A DNA stretch of 57,559 nt from Proteobacteria bacterium SG_bin4. Lineage in GTDB: Bacteria; Pseudomonadota; Gammaproteobacteria; Burkholderiales; Nitrosomonadaceae. The stretch lies in the NCBI GenBank assembly GCA_002083395.1, contig LWDH01000052.1, positions 1 through 57,559 on the forward strand. Direction: 5' to 3'. Shown piece by piece: positions 18,109 through 27,739 of this stretch. The notes under the pieces were generated by a model, which did not search any database, was not told the origin of the DNA, and was given only the letters and a program-made list of their open reading frames with translations. The first letter of the stretch is position 1, and every line of letters begins with the position of its first letter. Made by a program: the position numbers and the translations under genes.

Positions 18109-19508
18109 GCATCCAGCAACGCCGTAACCAGCTTGGTTTCTATTTCCTGATATTGCGCGTTGCCATTGCGGGATGGTGAAGGCTCATGCCATGAGGGGTT
18201 CTGCCGCAAAGTACTGACCATCTTTTGCCACTGATCCGGTAATTTCTCGGTATCCGCTTTATCCACATGTAGCGTATCTTGCGCGGCATGACCACGATGC
18301 ATCAATTTCTTCAGTAAGTGTTTCTGGCGCAGGTACAAAATTTGTACCGTGGTTTCATCGGCGCATTGCCATTTGGCACCTTTGACGGTTGCTTTGATTT
18401 CATCCCCGTATCGCTTGAAAGTGGACCAGCCGGCGCCAGCAAGCGCACCCAATGCACTGGCAGCTCCAAGACTCATGCCGCCGACCATTAAATCAATCCC
18501 GGCACCGGCAGCGGCACCTTTGGCAGCCGCGCTGCCAACATCCAAGCCATAGGCTTTAAGAATGCCTGGCGCGAAAATATCCAATTGCCATTGACCATTG
18601 CTGACAGGAATGTTCTGAATCGCCACATCCTTTTCCGAGAAGTTGAAGATCGTCAATAAATCATGCAGACACTGCCGTTCCGCTTTGCGGACAAATTCTT
18701 GCAGCCGGTCTTCAAGCAAAGTATGCGCGATTGCGTGATTGTTAACGGTTTTGCTTTCACGATAACAGGCAACCTCGACAATCAATTCGACAACGCGCCT
18801 GGCGCCCGATAGGCACAATTGATTCCAAAGCCTGGCGCGGTAGTCGATGAGTTTCTGCAAATGACTGTAATGCGATTCCAGCAGCGATTGCATTTTCTGA
18901 TACAACCGTTTTTCCGCTTCAAATGCAAAAGCGACCGTATCGAATTCCAGTGTTGCGTGCATTTGATAAGCCGACAGATATTCACGCCATTTGCCAAGCT
19001 CCCGTTCATGACCGGCGATGAAATTGAAGACCGGGATTATCGGTTTTCCAGCCTGCGTCAGAACTTCCAATTCCAGGCGGTATTTTTCCAGGAATGGCTC
19101 ACGGACATCGATGATGTATAACAAAATGTCGCTGCGTAACACTTGGCGCAAGACCTTTGCCTCCTGCTCCAACGGATCGTTGACCGTGACCTGGGTAACG
19201 AATTGTTCCAGAATTTGCGGAGGCCGCAATGTTGCGGATTTAGCCTGAAGTTTTTTTATATGGGCAAATAACGCCCGGGAATCCTCCAAACCGGGGGTGT
19301 CGTACAAATTCAAAACCGGGGTATTGTCGGCAGAAATCGTGGCTTGTTCCACATGCCGGGTAGTGCCCGCGGCATCTTCAATCACGCCAAACTCCGTGCT
19401 GCGCAGCATGGTGCGGATTAGTGATGTTTTGCCGGTATTGGTATGACCGACCACCGCAATGTGCAGGAGCGCATCGGTTTGCGTTTGCCGGGGATTATTA
19501 GCAGTCAT
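18105..19508 (-). CDS. DUF3482 GTPase
   Basis: This 467-residue P-loop GTPase has G1 GHTNTGKTS at about 21-29, G3 DTPGLED at about 69-75 and further G-domain segments. The C-terminal half holds the DUF3482 region, including a glycine/alanine-rich stretch (about 325-365) that could contact or insert into membrane. The start MTANNPRQTQ follows three bases after the DUF2868 stop, so the two are co-transcribed. The pair is seen together in many proteobacteria without a known function; a membrane-linked GTP switch is inferred. The stop codon lies in the CTAG flank of the MITE-like repeat. Confidence 0.75.
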   Translation of the reverse strand: MTANNPRQTQTDALLHIAVVGHTNTGKTSLIRTMLRSTEFGVIEDAAGTTRHVEQATISADNTPVLNLYDTPGLEDSRALFAHIKKLQAKSATLRPPQILEQFVTQVTVNDPLEQEAKVLRQVLRSDILLYIIDVREPFLEKYRLELEVLTQAGKPIIPVFNFIAGHERELGKWREYLSAYQMHATLEFDTVAFAFEAEKRLYQKMQSLLESHYSHLQKLIDYRARLWNQLCLSGARRVVELIVEVACYRESKTVNNHAIAHTLLEDRLQEFVRKAERQCLHDLLTIFNFSEKDVAIQNIPVSNGQWQLDIFAPGILKAYGLDVGSAAAKGAAAGAGIDLMVGGMSLGAASALGALAGAGWSTFKRYGDEIKATVKGAKWQCADETTVQILYLRQKHLLKKLMHRGHAAQDTLHVDKADTEKLPDQWQKMVSTLRQNPSWHEPSPSRNGNAQYQEIETKLVTALLDA

Positions 19509-19511
19509 GAT

Positions 19512-20894
19512 TTATCGCGTAATAACATGTTCTGCGGGAATACCGCAAGCTTCGGCCAGCCGGAACCAGGCAAACTCTCGAGCGCTGGTGACCGTTGCCG
19601 AGGGTTTGTTCAACAAAATCAACCAGGGTTTCGCATGGCTGCTATCGACCAATTCTTTGATCATGCGCTGTATCCCCCGATCGGGTAAGCGATGCGCAGC
19701 GACGCCCAGCAGCAAGGGAGTGCTTAAGTTCCTAATCATTATTATGGCTTGATCATGCGAATCTTGATCAATGATATTAAGGCGGCAAGTGACCGATTCC
19801 GGCCAATGCGTACTGTCGTCCAGTTCCACGCCAATAGCTTGCGCATTGGCCGGAATGGCCACATGCTCCGGCGGCCGGATAACTTCCGCAGGCTTGATGC
19901 CGGCCAGCGGATCGGCGTCGATGACTTCAGCTTTCACTTCGCGCGCCATGAGCCGCTGACGCAGTTCAATGTAATAAGGCAGGTAGAGATCCAGCTTAAA
20001 GCGGCTTTCAGCCCATTGCTGCATGATCCATGAAAAACCAACCAAGAGCAGCCGCGGAAAAATGCCATAAACCAGCAACGCGCCAATCAAGAAAACCGCC
20101 CATGCCGTGCGCGTTTCCGCGTCTTGCTTACCTGCTCCAATGCGGCTCGCTGCGGTCTGCGGATCACCCGGTATTTTTAATCCCAATGCCTCCAGCGGCT
20201 TACCAATTATTTGCGTCAATTGCGGCAAAGCACTATCGGGCAGAATGGTTGTACCCCAGATGAAGTTGTATTGTTTAGCCATCATGATCATGATCAGTAA
20301 AACCAATCCTGCTATCAGATAAGCCAGCCAAAACTGGTGCGTCAGAACGCTGATGCGCCATTTGCCCACGCTACCGGTTAAACAACTTTCCCACCAGGCA
20401 TGTGACGCCAATGAAGAAACCGTGGGGTCTTTTTTATGACGGTAAGGCCACCAACTGACAAACTGTGCCACGATGCCACTACTCAAACTTTGCAAATTGA
20501 GCGTGATGCCCGATAGCCACAATAATAAAGAAATCGTGTTAAATCCGAGCAGCACTGCCAGCAACCAGTAGATATTCAATGTCGTCGACTCGCTGACTGC
20601 CTGGCTGGCCGCCAAGCCGCCTAAGACCACCGCGAGCGCCCAGCAAATCCAGCGTGCACGGACAAATTGCTTATTTGGCTGCTGCAGCGCATCCTCCAAC
20701 GCATTTTCGCGGATCAACTGCTGGGCGCGAAAAGTAAGCCGGTTAACAAACTGACGGTAGTTAAAATCCCCATTGACCGAACCGGGCATATCGCGAATAG
20801 CGGCGTACGATAATTGCTCTGCCTTGGCGGATTCGATCGCTCGCAACTGTTCGATACGCACCAAATCAGCAAAAGCAAACTTTTTTACAGACAT
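19512..20894 (-). CDS. DUF2868 membrane protein
   Basis: This 460-residue protein has an N-terminal soluble part (about 1-85), two hydrophobic helices (about 88-130), a further helix near 190-210, another near 270-290 and a C-terminal cytoplasmic domain of about 150 residues. This topology fits DUF2868. It is the first gene of a two-gene unit with the DUF3482 GTPase. The function is unknown; it may be the membrane receptor or target of that GTPase. The start at 20894 (MSVKKFAFADLVR) is consistent with family N-termini. Confidence 0.7.
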   Translation of the reverse strand: MSVKKFAFADLVRIEQLRAIESAKAEQLSYAAIRDMPGSVNGDFNYRQFVNRLTFRAQQLIRENALEDALQQPNKQFVRARWICWALAVVLGGLAASQAVSESTTLNIYWLLAVLLGFNTISLLLWLSGITLNLQSLSSGIVAQFVSWWPYRHKKDPTVSSLASHAWWESCLTGSVGKWRISVLTHQFWLAYLIAGLVLLIMIMMAKQYNFIWGTTILPDSALPQLTQIIGKPLEALGLKIPGDPQTAASRIGAGKQDAETRTAWAVFLIGALLVYGIFPRLLLVGFSWIMQQWAESRFKLDLYLPYYIELRQRLMAREVKAEVIDADPLAGIKPAEVIRPPEHVAIPANAQAIGVELDDSTHWPESVTCRLNIIDQDSHDQAIIMIRNLSTPLLLGVAAHRLPDRGIQRMIKELVDSSHAKPWLILLNKPSATVTSAREFAWFRLAEACGIPAEHVITR

Positions 20895-21042
20895 TTCCCG
20901 GTTAATTCCAAATGGTGAGATTCAAAACATGACACTGGCTGATTGGAGGTTGCTTCACGATTCAAGATAAAAGGCGTCAGAAAATTGTGTAAAACAGGCT
21001 AAAATTCGTAATCAATCTTTCAAAATTATGGCAGGAAATTTC

Positions 21043-21744
21043 ATGAAACCGGTAGCAATTTTTAGACATATTCCGATAGAAGGGCCCGGCTATTTTGCCA
21101 CATTTCTCGATAACAATCATATTCCGTGGCGCTTGATCAAAATCGACGCCGGAGAAAAACTACCCGACAGTATTGATGAATTCAGCGGCCTGGTATTCAT
21201 GGGCGGGACCATGAGCGTCAACGACGATTTGCCGTGGATCGAGCAAGAATTGTCGCTGATCCGTCAAGCGGTTGCCGCAGATGTGCCGGTGCTGGGCCAC
21301 TGCCTTGGCGGCCAGCTCATGGCCAAAGCCTTGGGTGGCGCCGTTACCGCCAATCCGGTCAAGGAAATGGGTTGGGGTGAGGTCACCGTGCCGGATAACC
21401 CAGTTGCTCGCGAATGGTTCGGCGATTTGACCGGCTTCAATTCGTTTCACTGGCACGGCGAAGCGTTCAGCATCCCGCAAGGCGCTACCTGCATTATGTC
21501 GAGTCCGTATTGCGAAAACCAAGCCTTTGCCCTCGGTATGCACCTCGGCATGCAATGCCACGTGGAAATGACCGAGCGACTGGTCATCGACTGGTGCAGC
21601 GTCGGCGCGGAAGAACTCGCCAGCCTGAGCGAACCGTCGGTACAATCATTGGAAGAGATTGAAAAGAATTTGCCGGAACGTGTGGCACTCCTGAACACAG
21701 TGGCTGAAGGGCTGTACCGGAAATGGATCGAGCATTTAAAATAA
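21043..21744 (+). CDS. Class-I glutamine amidotransferase (GMP synthase-like)
   Basis: This 233-residue stand-alone GATase has the nucleophile in LGHCLGGQLMAKALGG (Cys at about 88-90) and the His/Glu pair in QCHVEMTE. It frees ammonia from glutamine for an unknown acceptor, or acts as a gamma-glutamyl hydrolase-like enzyme; no synthetase partner lies nearby. I chose the ATG at 21043 because AGGA lies six or seven bases upstream; an ATG at 21028 in the same frame has no ribosome site. It is divergent from the DUF2868 gene. Confidence 0.8.
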   Translation: MKPVAIFRHIPIEGPGYFATFLDNNHIPWRLIKIDAGEKLPDSIDEFSGLVFMGGTMSVNDDLPWIEQELSLIRQAVAADVPVLGHCLGGQLMAKALGGAVTANPVKEMGWGEVTVPDNPVAREWFGDLTGFNSFHWHGEAFSIPQGATCIMSSPYCENQAFALGMHLGMQCHVEMTERLVIDWCSVGAEELASLSEPSVQSLEEIEKNLPERVALLNTVAEGLYRKWIEHLK

Positions 21745-21795
21745 TCTGAGCATCTATTTATAAAAATTCAGCATCAAGAATCGGAAAAAACGGCC

Positions 21796-24033
21796 ATGTC
21801 AAAAATTTTTCTCAGTCACTCAAGTGCAAACAATGCCCAGGTATTGGCGCTGGAGCGCTGGTTGCAAGACAATGGTTGGGGGGACGATTACTTCCTCGAC
21901 GTTGAGCCGTCACGCGGGCTTGCGCCGGGTGAACGCTGGCAAGAAGCCTTGAGGCATGCGGCGCATCGTTGCGAGGCGGTGGTTTTTTTGATATCCCCCG
22001 CCTGGCGCGATTCACGCTGGTGCTTGGCGGAGTTTCTGTTGGCGAAACAGCTCGGCAAAGCCATTTTTGGAGTTCTGGTAGAGGCTACGCCGCTTGAGTC
22101 GTTGCCTAAGGAGATGACGGCGGAATGGCAGTTATGCGATTTGGTGCAGGGATTGCAGCGTCTTGACTATCAAGTATCCTATGATCCGATCGTGCCGCCA
22201 ACCAATGTATCGTTTGCCGAAGCCGGTCTAGCACGCCTCAAGATCGGCTTGCAACGCGCCGGGTTGGATTCTGCCAGTTTTCCGTGGCCGCCACCCGGTG
22301 ATCCGAAGCGCATTCCTTATCGCGGCATGAAACCGCTTGAAGCGGCTGATGCCGCCGTGTTTTTCGGGCGCGATACCGCCATCGTGCGCGGGCTGGATAC
22401 TTTGCGCGCAATGCAGGAACACAACGTCGAGCGCATGCTGGTGATTCTCGGCGCATCGGGATCGGGCAAGTCGTCGTTCTTGCGCGCCGGTTTGTGGCCT
22501 AGATTGAGGCGCGACGATTTGCATTTTTTGCCGTTGCCGGTGATTCGGCCGGAGCACGCGGTATTGAACGGGGATACCGGATTGATTGTCAGCCTTGAAA
22601 CCGTTTTCAATGACTATGGCGTAACCAAAACCCGCGCCAGCATCCGCGAATCACTGCAAACGCCGGACGGATTGAAACAGTTGCTCGGCGAGCTGCAACA
22701 ATTGGCGAGTTCACGGTTTTCTGCTGGTTCCAGTTCACAACAGGAATTCGCAACGCCCCTGCCAACGGTTGTGATCGCCATCGACCAAGCCGAGGAGCTG
22801 GCAAATGCCGAAGGCCGCAAAGAAGCTGAGCCTTTTTTAGCGATGCTGGCCAACATTCTGTCGCTGAACGAGGGCGGACAGGAAACACCAGCGATGATAC
22901 CCAAACCGCCCTTGATCGTGCTAACCATCCGCTCCGACGCCTATGAGCGGTTGCAAACCGAACCGAGTCTTGAAGGCAACATTCCAAGGCTGTTCGATTT
23001 GCCGCCGATTTCACCCAAACAGTATAAAACTGTGATCGAAGGTCCAGCAGCGCGCGCCACGGCGGCGGGAAGCAAGCTAATGATAGAACCTGCGCTGATT
23101 GATCAATTGCTGCACGATACTTCCGGCGCGGATGCGCTGCCTTTACTGGCATTCACGCTGGAGCGGCTCTTTGTCGACTATGGCGCCGACGGCGATTTGC
23201 GTTTGGATGAATACGACGATATGGGCGGCGTGCGCGGCTCGATCAAGGCAGTCGTCAAAGCCGCTTTTGCCGAACCAGGACGGCCGCCCGCCGTTCCGGC
23301 GAATGAAACTGAACGGAATGCTTTGTTGCACAAAGCCTTCGTACCCTGGCTTTCGAGTGTCGATCCGTATACCAGTGAACGCAGGCGGCGTATCGCGCGC
23401 TGGGATGAATTGGATGACGCTACGCACCCATTGCTGGAGCGCCTGATCGAGGCTCGGTTATTGTTGCGTGATCGCCGCCATGTCGAAGGCGAAGCACAAG
23501 AAATGGAGGTGATCGAAGTTGCGCACGAAGCTTTGTTGCGCCAATGGGATCTGCTGAGCCAGTGGCTCGATGCCGATGCGGCCGATCTGAAAGTGCTGGA
23601 TGGCGCGCAACAGGCTGCAAGCGATTGGATCAAGCACGATCGCGCGGATGCCTGGCTGATTCACGGCGGTGAACGTCTTGCAGCCACTGAACGGATAAGA
23701 ACACGAAGTGATTTCGATCGCCGCCTGGGGATGGATGGTGCCGCCTATTTAAAGTCCTGCCGGACCAAAGAGGATCAACTGCAACGGGCATTAAAAGGAA
23801 CGCCCGAGTATGATCTCAAACTGTTGGCGCAGCGCTGGCAAAAACGCAAAGGATTTTGGCGAATGTTCGGACTGGCTAGTTGGTGGAAATTATTCCGCTT
23901 CCGGGGATTGGCATCACCGGGAAGTTTGGAATCGGCTTATTTGCGCTGGAGTTTCGTGCGTGCTTCGATCAATGCATCAATCATTATGACTGTCATAGCG
24001 TTTTATGCGGAATCGTTCTGGTGGGCGCAATAA
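21796..24033 (+). CDS. TIR-nSTAND NTPase, N-terminal part of an interrupted protein
   Basis: This 745-residue protein has an N-terminal TIR domain (1 to about 130: KIFLSHSS, then WCLAEF with the probable catalytic Glu79). A novel STAND NTPase follows (Walker A GASGSGKSSFL at about 219-229, Walker B VVIAIDQAEE near 325-335), then winged-helix-like and helical regions and one hydrophobic helix near the end (about 720-740). TIR domains of this type cleave NAD+ or make cyclic ADP-ribose signals when a STAND sensor is triggered; the class is linked to antiphage defence. The TAA at 24031 is in frame with the following SUMF1 domain, so this is the front of a longer protein. The truncated form keeps effector and switch but loses the likely sensor domain. 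Confidence 0.8.
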   Translation: MSKIFLSHSSANNAQVLALERWLQDNGWGDDYFLDVEPSRGLAPGERWQEALRHAAHRCEAVVFLISPAWRDSRWCLAEFLLAKQLGKAIFGVLVEATPLESLPKEMTAEWQLCDLVQGLQRLDYQVSYDPIVPPTNVSFAEAGLARLKIGLQRAGLDSASFPWPPPGDPKRIPYRGMKPLEAADAAVFFGRDTAIVRGLDTLRAMQEHNVERMLVILGASGSGKSSFLRAGLWPRLRRDDLHFLPLPVIRPEHAVLNGDTGLIVSLETVFNDYGVTKTRASIRESLQTPDGLKQLLGELQQLASSRFSAGSSSQQEFATPLPTVVIAIDQAEELANAEGRKEAEPFLAMLANILSLNEGGQETPAMIPKPPLIVLTIRSDAYERLQTEPSLEGNIPRLFDLPPISPKQYKTVIEGPAARATAAGSKLMIEPALIDQLLHDTSGADALPLLAFTLERLFVDYGADGDLRLDEYDDMGGVRGSIKAVVKAAFAEPGRPPAVPANETERNALLHKAFVPWLSSVDPYTSERRRRIARWDELDDATHPLLERLIEARLLLRDRRHVEGEAQEMEVIEVAHEALLRQWDLLSQWLDADAADLKVLDGAQQAASDWIKHDRADAWLIHGGERLAATERIRTRSDFDRRLGMDGAAYLKSCRTKEDQLQRALKGTPEYDLKLLAQRWQKRKGFWRMFGLASWWKLFRFRGLASPGSLESAYLRWSFVRASINASIIMTVIAFYAESFWWAQ

Positions 24034-24864
24034 CATAACTTTCCGTTAGTTCATGCTTTCCATAAACCATTATGGAGGCTAGAAAAATTCCCAATCCCGA
24101 AACTGATCGAAGTCCCACCCGGCAAGTTCACTATGGGCTGTGTTGTGAGCCGCGATGATATTAACGGCGTATGCCGGAATGATGAAACGCCAACACGCGA
24201 AGTCACAATCTCACAGCCTTTCCGCATGGGTAAGTACGAAGTAACATTCCTTGAGTACGATGCCTTTGTGTGGCACATGCAACGAAGGGGCAAAAAAAGA
24301 AATGACAGCAACGAATGGGAGTACCCAAAAGATGAAAACTGGGGCCGTTCTGACCGCCCAGTGATTAACGTCAGTTGGGCCGATGCGCAAGCGTATGTAC
24401 AATGGCTAAGCGAACAAACCGGCAAGGCTTGCCGGTTACCGACTGAGGCAGAATGGGAATATGCTGCTCGCGGTAACGCCCAAGCCGCTTATCCCTGGGG
24501 TCAGGAATTGGGGAAAAGCAATGCCAACTGCCGCGACTGCGGTAGCAAGTGGAGTGGTGAAAAGACAGCGCCGGTTGGTAGATTTCCGGCAAATTCCTTT
24601 GGCCTGCACGACATGTCTGGCAATGTCTGGGAATGGATGGAAGATGGCTATGGCCCTTACCCGGATCACCGCACTGGCACTGAAGCTTTAGCCGGTGACC
24701 CTTCTTTTCGCATGTTGCGTGGCGGTTCCTGGAACGATGATGCTAGGAGTGTACGTTCTGCCTCTCGTGAGTATTACGCCCTTCGTGGCTACCGTGATGT
24801 GAGTGTCGGCTTCCGCGTACTGTGCTCGCTCCCATTCGCGAATGACGGGTCGCGGCTACGCTAA
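24034..24864 (+). pseudogene. SUMF1/FGE-like domain cut off from the TIR-nSTAND gene
   Basis: The frame continues directly after the TAA at 24031-24033 and encodes a formylglycine-generating-enzyme/EgtB/PvdO-type domain. It shows VPPGKFTMGC at its start, then RLPTEAEWEYAARG, GNVWEWMEDG, RMLRGGSWNDD and a C-terminal GFRVL. The first possible start is ATG 24133, which is the Met inside the conserved FTMGC segment and has no ribosome site, so independent translation is unlikely. In related proteins the SUMF1 domain is the C-terminal part of one TIR-nSTAND chain, perhaps for ligand sensing. A single base change or sequencing error at the stop would restore an intact protein of about 1,022 residues. 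A strong terminator follows. Confidence 0.7.
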
Positions 24865-24892
24865 CTGCTAATGCGCTGACATACGGTTCGCT

Positions 24893-24918
24893 AAAAACGC
24901 CGCGAAGCGGCGTTTTTT
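24893..24918 (+). terminator. Strong intrinsic terminator
   Basis: AAAAACGCCGC, a GAA loop, and GCGGCGTTTTTT form an 11-12 bp stem with A and T flanks, ending the TIR-nSTAND-SUMF1 transcript. The A/T symmetry allows it to work also for the convergent gene ending at 24961. Confidence 0.9.
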
Positions 24919-24960
24919 AATTTAGCAAAGGTCTCAGCGGGTAGAGAACAGTAGCTGCTA

Positions 24961-26217
24961 TCACTCGGTTCCTTCTATATTAGAGAATCGCTCGTAATGC
25001 GTTTCCGTGTAATTGGCTTTTTCTTGCTCCCACGCTTCTTTTCTTTCTTTGTTGCGTTCCAGGTGTTTTATTTTTTCCATTTCGTCTCCTCCTTTCAGGA
25101 AGGGAGCTCTTTTTTCATTCGGTGCTTTTGCTGCGGCTCGCTCCACGGTATTGGTAAACGCTTGATATCCGGCTTTTTCGGCATCGTTCCATTGGGTCAG
25201 GGCTTGATCCAATCTCACCGCGCCCAAACGCGAACTGCCATTGGCTTCTATCGGCACGCTTTCCACCGCGCGGTTAACATCCCACCGGCTTTTGGCGGCT
25301 TCTTCACTAATCAGCTTGGCCCAGTTTTCTTTTTGTCCGTCGTCCTTGAGACCTTTTATTTTTTCCTGCGCCGCCAAAATGGCCGCATCTTTTGAAACGA
25401 TTTCATCTTCCTTGATGACAGAGAGAGAAATATTCACATCTTGCGCGGTTTGATTGGAGATGGCGATATCGATGGGGTCTTCGAATTTTTCCGCCCAGGT
25501 ATCTTCCGCCCTTTGAGGCCAGGCTACGACATTCCACATATTGTCTTCGCCACCCCACTCACGTTTGACCAAGTGAGCTCCGATCCAATCGATTTTAGGT
25601 GCTATCTGCGAAATCGCTTTGGCTTGGCTATTTTTTGCTCTTAAACGTTCGTGTGTGGCGATATTCGCCACATGTGCAGAAGGAACCGGGACGGTGCCAG
25701 TTTCCGGAAGCTTTTTCAATAATTCGACTTTTTTTCTAAGAAATTCTTCACCGCGAAATTGATCCCGTTCATCGCCCGACATCTCATCCTTGATCGATAC
25801 TCCTTTGGGAATTGGATAATCACTACGCAGATTGCTGAGCAGGCGGCTTTTTGCGGAACCGACATCAATGGGTCGCATAACGGTAGTCAATGGCAAATCG
25901 CGCGTCACGGTATAGCGTTTAGCTTGTGCCACGCCGGTGGTTGGTGACAGCGGTTGCGTCTTTGATTCTTTTATCCCGGCTTGCTGAGACTGAACCGTCA
26001 TCGGGGAATTATCGTGAATCCGATGGTTAAGCTGTTGCTGCATGACGCGCCTAGGACTGTTAAGAATCAAGTTCTTCAGTTTACGCTGCGCCAGCATGCG
26101 TGAGCTATTATTAATGTCGCTTGCGAGAATGTTCAGGTGCGGCAGAGAGATCGATTTGCCTTGCAAGGGACGCTGTATATTTCCAGACTTCTCGTTCTGT
26201 TTCATGACATGCTTCAT
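24961..26217 (-). CDS. Putative contractile-injection-system cargo with nuclease-like domain
   Basis: This 418-residue hydrophilic protein has no signal peptide. Residues 37-79 hold three imperfect repeats of about 16 residues (NSSRMLAQRK, NSPRRVMQQQ, NSPMTVQSQQ). That NSPR..QQ pattern is common at the N-terminus of cargo-like proteins encoded with extracellular contractile injection systems and DUF4157 proteins. The middle has GAHLVKREWGGEDNMWNVV (about 213-231), which resembles the His-Gly-Gly-Asn layout of DNA/RNA non-specific (beta-beta-alpha metal) nucleases. The C-terminus is charged and helical. I infer a secreted toxin; no injection-system structural gene or immunity gene is visible here. 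The start at 26217 has a GAGAGAG site upstream. Confidence 0.5.
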   Translation of the reverse strand: MKHVMKQNEKSGNIQRPLQGKSISLPHLNILASDINNSSRMLAQRKLKNLILNSPRRVMQQQLNHRIHDNSPMTVQSQQAGIKESKTQPLSPTTGVAQAKRYTVTRDLPLTTVMRPIDVGSAKSRLLSNLRSDYPIPKGVSIKDEMSGDERDQFRGEEFLRKKVELLKKLPETGTVPVPSAHVANIATHERLRAKNSQAKAISQIAPKIDWIGAHLVKREWGGEDNMWNVVAWPQRAEDTWAEKFEDPIDIAISNQTAQDVNISLSVIKEDEIVSKDAAILAAQEKIKGLKDDGQKENWAKLISEEAAKSRWDVNRAVESVPIEANGSSRLGAVRLDQALTQWNDAEKAGYQAFTNTVERAAAKAPNEKRAPFLKGGDEMEKIKHLERNKERKEAWEQEKANYTETHYERFSNIEGTE

Positions 26218-26390
26218 CGCCAGCTCTCTCTGTGAATTAAAAATTGCGATTCGGGTAGCTTCAGATTGTTCTCATTCGCACTTAACCGGATACACATTGC
26301 AACTTTAACTAGAAACTGTAACACCTTTATTTTTATAAGAATATAGCAGTTGCTAACGTTTGCTGTCAAATAGAAAGAATTGTAAAAAAC

Positions 26391-27401
26391 TTAGTCTAAT
26401 AAATGCTCTCCTAATAGCAGGGTGATAAATTTATCCCGCGTTACCTTGGATGAGTCGCGGTAAAGCGTGTATTTCGCGTGTTGCTGCGGCTGTTCCGGGT
26501 TGATTTCGATGCCCCACAGCGGTGCGGTTGTGGTTGGTAAATTGGAATAGCGCACATCGACCAGCACGCCCGGTTGTTGCGGGCGAATCGCGAGGAAGCC
26601 GGACGAGAAATGGCTGAAGCGCGCGATATCTTGCGCCAGCACCGATGATGCCGGCAATCCCAGCAAGTCGCGCTCGAGCACGAATTTTTCGACCGATTCG
26701 CCAGGGTAGATACGCGGCTCGGAAAATAAGCCGACACGGATGGCATCCACGTAAAACCTGCCCTCAAATTCGTAGACGGATCGCCATAACACCAGATTGG
26801 CGAGTGTTGGTTTAACCAGTAATTGTTCAGCTTGATGCCCACGCTCGGCAATTAATGTTTGAGCAACGGTTTCGGCGCGATGCATTTGTGCCCAACCAAA
26901 CGACAAATAAGCAGCGGCAAGCATTAAACCGATGCGTGCCATGGCGTGGTTGTATTTTTTGAAAGCGACCACAGCTGCGATTAGCAGAATCAGCGTGAAG
27001 GCCGGGTCTAGTACCGAGATAATATTCAGCGCAATGCGTGCATCGCTGACCGGCCAGAGTAAATGGGTACCATAGCTGGTGAATGCATCGAGTACACCGC
27101 TCAAGCAGTAACCCAGAAAAGCAAACAAATACAAACGAGCAAATGGCAAGCGCTTGCGCAAGAATGGCCATAGCACCAGTGCAACCACCAAGGCGCCGAG
27201 CGGAATGAAAAATAATGAATGGGTGAAATGCCGGTGAAATTCGATGTTCAACAGCGGATCGTTTTCTGACTGAATCAAAATATCCGCATCCGCTGCAATC
27301 CCTGCGATAAAACCGATGCCTGCTGCTAAGCGAACTTCATCCCGATGCGCGCTCGATTGCGCCATCGCGGTTCCCAATAACCCCTGAGTCAATAAATCCA
27401 T
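26391..27401 (-). CDS. YdjM-like membrane-bound metal-dependent hydrolase
   Basis: This 336-residue protein begins MDLLTQGLLGTAMAQ and has HRHFTHSLFF, the His-rich signature of the YdjM/LexA-regulated PF04307 family, followed by about four to five hydrophobic helices (55-170). The C-terminal 150 residues are soluble. Family members are annotated as inner-membrane metal-dependent hydrolases, with no firm substrate. It stands alone between the putative cargo gene and the PEP-CTERM gene. Confidence 0.8.
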   Translation of the reverse strand: MDLLTQGLLGTAMAQSSAHRDEVRLAAGIGFIAGIAADADILIQSENDPLLNIEFHRHFTHSLFFIPLGALVVALVLWPFLRKRLPFARLYLFAFLGYCLSGVLDAFTSYGTHLLWPVSDARIALNIISVLDPAFTLILLIAAVVAFKKYNHAMARIGLMLAAAYLSFGWAQMHRAETVAQTLIAERGHQAEQLLVKPTLANLVLWRSVYEFEGRFYVDAIRVGLFSEPRIYPGESVEKFVLERDLLGLPASSVLAQDIARFSHFSSGFLAIRPQQPGVLVDVRYSNLPTTTAPLWGIEINPEQPQQHAKYTLYRDSSKVTRDKFITLLLGEHLLD

Positions 27402-27739
27402 AATAGTGTTTAGTGATATTAAGCTGATTTAAATGCTAAAAAGAAAAAAATCGTTTAAAATACTAAAAGGGAAAAAGTTATAGTTTAATTGCTTTTTCCC
27501 GTTCATCCGATGAATGAACGAACTTCAAGCGAACATTTCATTTGCGATTAACATCAACATCAGGACAATTTCTAGTACAAATGTCCTAGATAAAAGGTTG
27601 TACAGTACTATTTTTTTAATCTGATAATTAAGTTAGCATTCTCAGCGTAGTTAATAAACTATATTTGGCTTCAAAATTCAACGGTTTTCTGTTTTGTTTG
27701 CTGTAAATGCTTTAACCTTAAGAAAAAGGAGTTTCAATT
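27402..27739. other. Intergenic promoter region of the first PEP-CTERM gene
   Basis: This 338-base AT-rich gap has no gene. It contains the inverted repeat described at 27573-27610 and an AAGGAG ribosome site just before the ATG at 27740. No sigma-54 -24/-12 pair was evident by eye. Confidence 0.5.
27573..27610 (+). promoter_or_regulatory. Putative operator: TAGTAC...GTACTA inverted repeat
   Basis: TAGTACAAAT begins 167 bases before the PEP-CTERM start codon, and an inverted GTACTA ends at 27610, with TTGTAC in between. The same TAGTACAAAT and an inverted GTACTA occur about 160 bases upstream of the other PEP-CTERM gene (40643-40669). I infer a binding site for a regulator of PEP-CTERM genes. 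Confidence 0.5.

Noticed and set aside
24949..25395. Plus-strand ORF opposite the putative cargo gene
   Set aside because: It is the complement of the helical C-terminus and its Phe-rich product is a shadow of Glu/Lys codons.
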